Source: Isoetes taiwanensis (lineage: Eukaryota; Streptophyta; Lycopodiopsida; Isoetales; Isoetaceae). From it: 64,000 nt of DNA. Positions 56,401-64,000 of this stretch are shown here, piece by piece; within the stretch, counting starts at the first letter, position 1, and the number at the start of each line of letters is the position of its first letter. The translations under genes were made by a program, and so were the position numbers. The stretch covers positions 28,238,689-28,302,688 of the forward strand of contig JAJEKV010000005.1 in assembly GCA_021234155.1 (NCBI GenBank). The letters are read 5' to 3'. The notes below the pieces were generated by a model. That model was given only the letters and a program-made list of their open reading frames with translations. It made no database searches and had not been told where the DNA came from.

Positions 56401-58943
56401 TCGCATATCTCGATCTGAACCACAAGGCACCTGCAAGAACATAAGGCAAGAATAAAATGAAGAAACGGAAGTATTTGGCAAGTAATAATATTAAAAATAC
56501 TAAAGGAAAAGCGTACATTCAGTATGGTGCCTCCACATGCACATTTAAGTTGTACAGTCAAGGGACAGGGTGCACATGGTCCTCTGCAAAGTAAAATAGA
56601 TGAAATGAGCTAATAGTTATCGAAACAATTAATTTGTAATTTTATTCCCTTCCTTCTTAGGAAGAAATGCTGGAAATACATATTGGCAAACACCAAAACA
56701 ATCAATTCCACTGTTTCCTCTTGCCCCCTCCATCTAACCCCCCGCATTGCCTCAACTTTGCCTCCATCCCATTCCGTCACCTTTTATTCTAATGCCAAAT
56801 ACTGCAAGTACAGGTATTTCAATGGACTAACATTGATCTGTCATATGTAAAATGAAACACTGCAGAAATTGATGGCTTTAAATGGAGCAGATTTTGAATT
56901 AGGGGAAAGGAAGTGGTTCTGATAAGAGGAGGAGATTACTCTCCAAGGCAGTAACAAAAAGGCCCTCTTAAAACCAAAGAAGTAACACAAAGGGCCTCTT
57001 AAAAATGCGAAATAAGAAACAGTCTTTCCAGAAGAAATTAGGAAAAGAGTCGACCTGCAAGCAATGGTAGATATCAGTGAGAAATGCTCTGCATAAGGCT
57101 ATGCTTTTGATATTTTTTGCAAGTTAACTAGGAAAAATAGGAAGTGTCATGATGAGTGTATTATTTGGTCTCCTAAGCCCATCAGGTCTTTGATAAAGTT
57201 CCCTCTTTCATCTGATGCACACAGAAGACTTATATAATTATAACTTATATATACTTATCTACAATCTCACAAAAATCACTGATAATGGCCAACAAACTCA
57301 TTTGGCTTATCAAAATCCTCAAATGTCTAATATAATCCCATTCTACTTACGTCATTTATACACATTATACTATACCACAGAGAAGAATATCTTTGGAGCC
57401 TCACCAGCATAAGTACCTGTGACATGGAGCGGGGCATTTGTGATTACCACACCGCAGCTTGCGTCCACATACCTGCTTATAGTATTGCCTGGGATAATTG
57501 TAAACATGTATTGCATGAAGTTATCAGAACATGAGCCATGACATACCTCAGTACACAGAGGACAATCACCAGCACAGCACCGGCGTTTACAAGCGTGCCG
57601 AGTACAGTTTCGTATTCTTTGGCACTTCCTTTCACATACTAACTCTTGAAAACAGGGGACCTATGGCAATTCGTGAAAGATAAGAAAATAAACTAAAGAT
57701 CCAGCGATTTGAGGCCTAAACCTAGTCCAGAAAAGAAAGCAATGATAATAATGTAATGATATACCTCCTTTTTTGTGCTGCCACAACGGCAAGATTTTGT
57801 AAGGAGAATTCTACAAGTGTCAACACATGGCCCCCAATGACAACGTTCTAAACATCTGTGAAGAGAGCACTGCAAGGGCTTATCACAGGTTAGGCCACAG
57901 GTGGGTACTTTGACATCGCAAGTCGTTCCTTTATATTCTACCTTCCCACAAGGGCAAGTCCTCCTGTCTTGAAATTCACAACTTCTACAAGGTCCAGAAT
58001 GACATTTTTCTATGCACCAATGCCTTCCACAATTTAATACCTTGTTACATACCTTGTCACATTGAAAATCTGCATCTCTACAGGCACGCACTTCACTCAC
58101 TTGTTTACATCTGCAACTATGCAAACCCTTCTTAGGACAAGGCTTACAAGGACCACTGTGGCACTGTTGACTACAACGATGCAAATGACATTCTAACTGA
58201 CGATTACACACTCCACCACAGGAAAAACTTTGCTGGCCACAGCGTCGAGTCTGAGATTGAGCACCACAAAAGCAAATTAATTTCACTAACTGAGGACAAG
58301 GAGGACATGGTCCTGGATGACAGAGCAACGTGCAAACATGCTTACATCCTCCTTCCAGTGATCTGTTACAAGTTTCTCCACAGGTGTGAGGTGTAAGCCA
58401 TGGATCAGGCGCTGGATCAACCACCTTGGTGCAAAAACATCTATAATCCCTAGGAATCTCAGTTTGCAAATAGTCCTTTCTGCACTTAGGGCAATGCCAG
58501 TAAGAGGTTTCAATTGACAGATCATTGGCTGATAGCCTCCGAGACTGTTCTAGACTAGCTAATGATGACTGACGCGCCCAAGACTGTATACAAATGAGAT
58601 GGAAAACACCATAACATCCTCCTTTGCAATCCCACACTGGATCTGAATTTCTTACCTTCTCCAAACAAATCAAGCATGCAATTGCACCACTTTTTGCTGC
58701 AATTAACAACCCATTGATCCTTTCTAATCCAGCAGAAAATAAGTTATCCTCTGAATCCTTTGCTGCCGAATATCCACCAAACATGGACTGTTGGAGGTGC
58801 TCAATAGCAGCAGAGTTCCCATCGGCTTCTGAATCTGAATCACTAGAGGAAAAGGAAGAAGAAACAGGCGGATCTTCAAACGTGAGAACTGGGTTGGATG
58901 AATTGCGAGCCCAAGCTCCGGTTCCAAGGACCCTGGTCGCCAT
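53423..58943 (-). CDS. NFXL2: NF-X1-type zinc finger protein, NFXL2-like
   Basis: Minus strand, 13 exons: 58943-57765, 57660-57547, 57472-57417, 56583-56517, 56430-56338, 55845-55760, 55689-55533, 55449-55243, 54641-54451, 54158-54083, 54016-53801, 53724-53644, 53578-53423. They join in phase to 892 residues. An acidic N-terminus is followed by a RING/PHD-type finger (CLICLE near residue 90 to CPKC near 154). Then come many NF-X1 fingers (CGETCNRSLEGGCKHVC, CHSGPCRSC, CHWGPCVDTC, CHLGPCPEEC). The end is basic, then one membrane helix (about residues 850-868, GLMVLLVFVVYYG) and a basic tail. Family knowledge: Arabidopsis NFXL2 is a similar-length regulator of stress and clock genes, and the RING suggests ubiquitin ligase activity. 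Intron 7 (55532-55450) begins GCAAGT, a GC-AG intron; all others are GT-AG. The exon model is my own reading. Confidence 0.93.
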
Positions 58944-59310
58944 TTCACTTGTAATCCAAATGTTTGTGATCTGCTATTTTTATGAGAAGAAAGCACCAAA
59001 GCCAAAGCCAAACTTACTTCAGGGTTCAAACTAGAATTGATAAGTGACTTGCAATTTTAAAACCCACTTGAGTATATGAGATATATTGCATGCATGCGAT
59101 GCCAAAGTTCGCCTCTCACCTCTATTCACTTGGAGAATGGGGTCCACGTTTTCCCCACGGAAGAAACGGAAGAAGTAAAACTCTGGTCTGGCATTTCACA
59201 TCTTTTTTTTCACGTCCTTTTTTTTAGAGAAAAACACTTCCTTCAAGAAGAGGCTATGTACATTGTCCTCAATGCCCCCACACTTGCACACTAGCAGGAA
59301 CTCGAAGCCC
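58944..59310. promoter_or_regulatory. 5' flank of the NFXL2-like gene
   Basis: Sequence upstream of the start codon at 58943. It should hold the 5' UTR and promoter on the minus strand. I recognise no TATA box or named motif. The L1 remnant begins only about 370 bases away and may limit the promoter. Confidence 0.3.
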
Positions 59311-61198
59311 CTCTCGCAGAGGCAGATCTAGAGTCTGCAATATTCCTGATGGCCAAAGTGCCCAAGCATGGATGGTGTACCCATTGAGTTCTTTCAATCC
59401 TGCTAGGAATGGATCTCCGGCATTATGTGGCAATATATCAGGATCTGTTGCGGTCTCATCAATAGATACTTAACATGGATCTCATTGCCATGTTTCCCAT
59501 TTCTCATTAGAGACCTATTATCCTGCCATTAGTGTACAAGATCATAGCAAAGGCTTATGCAGAAACATTCAAGAAGATTTTGGGGCTCTCAATCTACGAA
59601 GAATAGATTGGCTTTTGACCTGGCAGACATATTCTAGATAATGTAGTTGCGGCATTATTGAGCAAGGAAAACTGGCCAGAGAGTGGTGTACCTCAAATTG
59701 GATTTCATGAAAGTATATAATAGCTTCTCGTGGCTGTTTCTCCAATGTATTATAGACAAACTAGGTTTTGATCCCTCCTTCTCCTCCATTATCTGGAACT
59801 GTTGAGATCTGCTAAAGTAGTCGTTTTCTTTCAAATGCATCCCTCACAATCTTTTACAGTGAAGAGGGGCATTAGACAGGGCTGTCAACTAGCCCATTCC
59901 TCTTCACTATTGTAGTCGCGGGACTTTTGCACCTACTTCATAGAGGATGGTCTTGTTGCTAGTTTGGGCATGGCTGACAATTCCAAATTGTTTGCAACTA
60001 GTTTGCTGATGATACTTTTCTTTTGGTGGAGGCTAGCGATGGGAATCTTGATGTAGTCAAATAGCTTCTGGATATATTCTTCCTGGCCTCGAGTTGCTTG
60101 TTGAATTGATAAAAGTGCAATGCAATTTGGGCACTGGATGGTCCAGCACATCCTTAATTATTTCAGTATCTTTGGAATCTTGTTCCTCTTGGTACTACTA
60201 CCAAGCTGCTTGGGGTTATATTTGGAATGGAGATTTTAATAGCTCAAGCTTAGGATTAGGTCATTCTGGGTTTTTAAAGGCATTTTCTTCGATGGAGAGT
60301 TGCTTCTTTATCCATGGATGGGAGAGTATAGGTAGTCAAATATGTGCTCAATAATACACATGTGTATGTGATTTGAAGGTTGCTAGCTCCTCCGCAAAAA
60401 TTTAAAGAGACCATTGCGATAGTTAGAAGTGGGTGGCAATGAGACAAGTGCAGTTGTAAAAACTACATGGAGTAAGTGCATCTGCCCCAAAAAAGATGGT
60501 GGCCTAGGTATGTCTGACCTCAAAATTCACGGTAAAGTTCTTCTTTTCAACTTCCTCTGGCAGGTCATGTTGGGCCGTGCGCAATTCTGTGGAATGTGTC
60601 TGCTTGTTCAGTTATTGGAGCACTGTGTTGCTTTTGAAAAACCTGTTATGTCTGACCTCAAAAGTCATGGTGAAGTTCTACTTTCCAAGTTCCTCTGACA
60701 GGTCCTGTTGGGTTGTGCGCAATCCTGCGGAATATGTCTACTTGTTCAATTATTGGAGCATTATGTTGCTTTTGGCAAACCTGTGATTAACCCTCGACTC
60801 CTCTGGGATCTTTCCTATCCCCTCAAGCCCTTCTTGCATGCATCTTTTTTGAAAGGTCTTTTAAGTGCATGGCAAACCTGAAGTGTTTGGTGGCTATTGG
60901 CCCACTACATTACATCCAAAGCTCTTCCCCTTCTTGTGGCCTCTTTTCGATGGTTTCTTGCTTATGGCCTCTATGCACCCTAGAACATAGAAGAGATGGT
61001 AGCAAGACCTGGTGTTTTCACGCTCTTGATGCATGGTACTACAATGAATGGATTTACTCTAGACCAACATTTGGGGAATTGTCTCTGGAAGACTTTCAAG
61101 TATGGGGAATCATCGCAAATAACATCCCTCTTATACCTAACCACATAGAGGAGTGGATTTGGAAAACTAATGCAAACACTTTCATAGATAGATAGCAA
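59311..61198 (+). mobile_element. L1-type LINE ORF2 remnant
   Basis: Plus-strand frames give plant L1 reverse transcriptase pieces in order: the VPKHGW region, then RPIILPLVYKIIAKAYAETFKK near 59515, GRHILDNVVAALLSKE near 59625, VKRGIRQGCQLAHS near 59862 and FADDTLLLVEASDGN near 60003. The post-RT SKCICPKKDGGLGMSDLKIHGKVLL follows near 60475, and WGIIANNIPLIPNHIEEW near 61110. Stops and frameshifts are frequent. An exact-length 138-bp direct duplication lies at 60511-60786. No poly(A) tail was identified. Confidence 0.85.
60511..60786 (+). repeat. 138-bp tandem duplication inside the L1
   Basis: TGTCTGACCTCAAAATTCACGG begins at 60511 and its diverged copy TGTCTGACCTCAAAAGTCATGG at 60649. The copies run to TTTGAAAAACCTGTTA and TTTTGGCAAACCTGTGA. 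138 bases equals 46 codons, so the original duplication kept the frame. The two copies now differ at roughly 10% of sites. Confidence 0.85.
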
Positions 61199-61519
61199 AC
61201 CCTTGCATTTTTTGGACTTTTCGTATTTCGAAATTAGGCATCCTAAGAGGATGACCCATATTGCTTGATCTTCAACATATGCTAGATTATCCCCCTGGCC
61301 AACAGTCAGGATAGCGGTACAATAAGATTATTACACGAGGGCTGGTCTGCTAGGCAATTTGGAAAAGCTAGTGCCACCTAGTATTCAAAAACGTCCTTGT
61401 TGCTCCACATCTTTGGGAGATTAAAAATAGATTACATGATTAATATATGGTGTCCAACTATCGGATAATGAAGATGAGATTTGGGGACCTTATCTCTGCC
61501 TCATTTAATATAATTTATT
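61199..61519. other. No gene recognised
   Basis: No gene found; possibly the 3' part of the L1 remnant. Confidence 0.3.
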
Positions 61520-61690
61520 AAATTGAATGGTTTTTTATCATTCAAAAGACCAATGGGCCTATAGGAACCAAGCAAATAGCATAGTAAATATGTTAGTGTT
61601 AAGAATAACCCCCCCCCCCCCCCCCCCCCCGGAAGGTTTTTCGATGAAAAACTTTGGCAGTAATAAGCATCTTGAGTGCAGCATCTGACA
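61520..61690 (-). mobile_element. LINE-A 3' end fragment with poly-C
   Basis: The reverse complement reads like the LINE-A 3' UTR: AAGATGCTTATTACTGCCAAAG, then GTTTTTCATCGAAAAACC, then a G-run, then CCTATAGGCCCATTGGTC. Where other copies have GGGGCGGGGG, this one has 22 consecutive bases (C on the plus strand, 61609-61630), an expanded homopolymer. Confidence 0.75.
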
Positions 61691-61761
61691 TAGCTATGTG
61701 CACACATCTATGATCTCCTAAAGATAAGATCCAGTAAGAAGTCATGTCCATCAGCACCTCT

Positions 61762-63284
61762 TGTGACGACCATACGGGTATAATTTGATGATGGTCATCA
61801 CACATGCAAAAGGCTTATGTTAAAGATGAATTTCAAACCAAGGATCCTTTGGTTGCAAGTCATCAACTCTATCCAAGTGCACTATTACGAAAATCATAGA
61901 ATAATGTGAAAGGTCTTCTTCTATATAGATGTACCTATGCTAAGTGGCGTCCTACATGCCGGTCACGTGACACACATTTACCTATGCTAGGTGGCGGCCA
62001 TACAGTATTGGAGTTCATGCAATAGGGCACATATATAGAGATGTTTGAGGATGACAGAACCATTCCACTTTAACACTAGTTATGAGCTTCTCTTGTGCCT
62101 GGCTCTTGCTCTTGCCACTTGCTCCTGCCTTAGTCTTGCCCATGTTCTTGTGTTCTTGCTTCTGACCTTCTAGATGGTCTCAAGCTTTCTTGTTCATATG
62201 TATTTTATTTTCCTTCAGGCCATTGTATATATTATCCTTGCTATAGTACATCGATTCCAGTTTATATCTATATTTCTTTTGCATTCTTTTTATATCCTGT
62301 TCGTAGGCCTTATTTAGTTCTAGCCAGCCCAGGAATTTTCTTGCAGCATGGAAAATCAATTTGCAAATATTATGTAAGAGGTAGAGAAGATTCTAGCATC
62401 GTTCTATTAGTGCTATCCCGAGTTGAAGAGGAATCTTGAGCAGCTTGATGTCGACCAGAGACAAGTGCAAGTGGATGGTCAGTAGCAGTTTCACATCCAG
62501 TTTAGGATTCTATTTTAACTCTTGACCTAGTTCCAGTTTTGGTTCCAATTTTAGTTCCAGCCCCAGTTGTTGTTTTTCCTCCCAATCTTGACCCCGTTTC
62601 TGCTTCTATTGATCTAGTTTCGGATCTTGATCTTGATTATATTTTTGTTCTGCCTCCTACTCTTGTTCCTATCTTTGCATCTCCCTAGCTCTAGATTCAG
62701 GCTTGAGCTCCGATTCTATTCCCAGTATGCCTTTGTGTCTTGATACTTCTTCAGTTTTAGATCATGCTCCCGATTTAATTCTCTATCCTGATCATGAGTT
62801 GGCACCAGCTTTGTACATATTCCTGCTCCAGCCCATGCTTCAGTTTTTACCCCTGGTCTTGTTCCTCCTCCAATTTTCAATTTGGATTCCTGTTTTTATT
62901 CTTTCTCTTACTTTGCTCCCATTACTACTAGTTCTAGACTTTAAAGGTCTATCCAACAAAGTAACAGTTGGTTTTGGGCCAAATGATTCTCCACATACCA
63001 TCTGGTCGTCTAAGATGAAGATGCATTGCAGCTAACACAATACTACTTCGGTGTTCGATCCTAAAGGTTCTATTACAAGATTGATCGAATAAATGTGAAG
63101 TGGAGACCATCATCATTTGAAAGGGGATATTACAAGGTTGATCTATTTTGAATTAATGTAAAAAGATTGTTTAGAGAGGAATAGTGTAACGATCATATGG
63201 GTATAATGCAAAGAAGGTCATCAGGCTTATGTTGAAGATGGGTTTAAACCAATGGCCCTTTAGTTGCAAGTCATCAACTCTGTC
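61762..63284 (+). mobile_element. Small non-autonomous LTR element, 3' LTR cut
   Basis: The 5' LTR starts at 61762 (TGTGACGACCATACGGGTATAAT). A related start, TGTAACGATCATATGGGTATAAT, lies at 63186, preceded by a purine tract AGAGAGGAATAG (63174-63185). The two match for about 100 bases (TTGCAAGTCATCAACTCT). The second is then cut by repeat R1 at 63285. The interior has a possible gag start near 62349 (ATGGAAAATCAATTTGC) and a Pro/Val-rich stretch near 62520-62640 (DLVPVLVPILVPAPVVV). No pol domains, so it depends on other elements. Confidence 0.65.
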
Positions 63285-64000
63285 TGTGACGCTCCCCGAG
63301 TCCACACGATACTCCCATCGTACAAACACGGGAAATTCCCCTCCCACGGCGACTATATCACCATGGAAAGGCCCTACGTCTAACTCGGACCACTTGGGAT
63401 AGCCAAGTGTCCCACGCCTTCTATGGGAATCCTATACAACAGAAGCGTACATACATGTTAGCACCTAGCAACTATACACAAAATAATATACCACCACGAA
63501 GGGTGGTCCATCCATCTTCCATATAAGTGACAATACAATGTCAATATAACATAAGAAATGCACCATAAATAGGGGCTCTACCCCGGGCTCAGGCTCGAGG
63601 GGGTCGACTGACGTGCCTTTAGATAACAACAGACAAAAGTGTAACATGGCGTTGGCTTGCATAGAACAATGGCTAGGGTAGTCCACTCCATCCGCCCCTC
63701 CTGTGCACAGTTTGCAAATAGGCTAAAACATGCTATGACGTGATCGTAGCCTTCTGAAGACGTAATCTCAAGGAGTCACTCTATGAGACTACTCCAGTTT
63801 ACATCTCCCCGATTCATTGAGGCGGGAAAGGGATAAATCCCCTCCAGAGCATGATGGTTACATGGGCATACTAGAGGATCATGGCACCACTGGCACACAC
63901 GCATCCGTACCCGACTTACCCCCCTAATCTAAAGGCCGGCTCACCGCGCCTGTTCGAGTTAAGGACGCTCCAATGGCCATATCCTGTAACCCAGGGGGTG
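63285..64000 (+). repeat. Dispersed repeat R1, copy 3 (continues past window)
   Basis: Starts TGTGACGCTCCCCGAGTCC exactly where the LTR at 63186 is interrupted, and matches R1 copy 2 along its length: CCCATCGTACAAACACGGG, ACCACGAAGGGTGG, ACATGGCGTTGGCTTGCATA and TCCACTCCATCCGCCCCTCC. Only one unit of the block that is duplicated in copy 2 is present. The end lies beyond 64000. Confidence 0.75.

Noticed and set aside
58624-59034. 136-codon plus-strand frame
   Set aside because: Antisense shadow of the first NFXL2 exon.
62703-63035. 110-codon Leu/Pro-rich frame
   Set aside because: It is a shifted reading of the low-complexity interior of the small LTR element, without a domain.

Overview
The window is nuclear DNA of a land plant. 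It holds two intact plant genes: an NFXL2-type zinc-finger gene with 13 exons, and a large intronless PLS-class pentatricopeptide (PPR) gene. They sit among plant Ty1/copia, Ty3/gypsy chromovirus, L1 and hAT sequences. The PPR style and the abundance of old, nested transposons fit a fern or another seed-free plant, but this is inference. No bacterial-type operons, CRISPR arrays, rRNA or tRNA genes were seen.

Layout. 0.5-3.7 kb: strongly decayed same-strand coding sequence, including a recognisable protein-kinase pseudogene. 4.0-5.7 kb: a cluster of hairpin-forming repeats whose copies change in a compensatory way. 6.1-8.7 kb: a broken hAT transposase on the minus strand. 9.5-10.6, 18.0-19.4 and 63.3-64.0 kb: three copies of one dispersed repeat (called R1 here). 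11.7-13.1 kb: an orphan reading frame followed by a copia-type polypurine tract and LTR start. 15.3-15.7 kb: an unidentified 158-codon frame. 16.0-16.9, 19.5-21.8, 28.9-31.1 and 61.5-61.7 kb: copies of one LINE family (LINE-A here) with a conserved 3' hairpin and a pentanucleotide tail. An ORF1-only relative lies at 26.1-27.3 kb. 21.9-24.6 kb: a chromovirus interrupted by a structurally perfect 333-bp TRIM. 25.6-37.4 kb: nested, inverted and chimeric copia elements. 40.4-41.3 kb: a long-TIR element. 42.2-45.3 kb: the PPR gene. 46.2-50.1 kb: an intron-containing, broken Crypton-like tyrosine-recombinase gene split by a poly(A)-type insertion. 53.4-58.9 kb: the NFXL2 gene. 59.3-61.2 kb: a decayed L1. 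61.8-63.3 kb: a small non-autonomous LTR element cut by an R1 copy.

Working genes. Only the NFXL2 and PPR genes look functional; both are on the minus strand. NFXL2 keeps its reading phase across all 13 exons and ends in a membrane-anchor helix. The PPR gene is open for 1012 codons but stops inside its E domain. Everything else is mobile DNA or its remains. The most unusual items are the Crypton-like recombinase with introns and a duplicated catalytic-tyrosine segment, the covarying hairpin family, the identical-LTR TRIM and the HAL1-like ORF1-only LINE.
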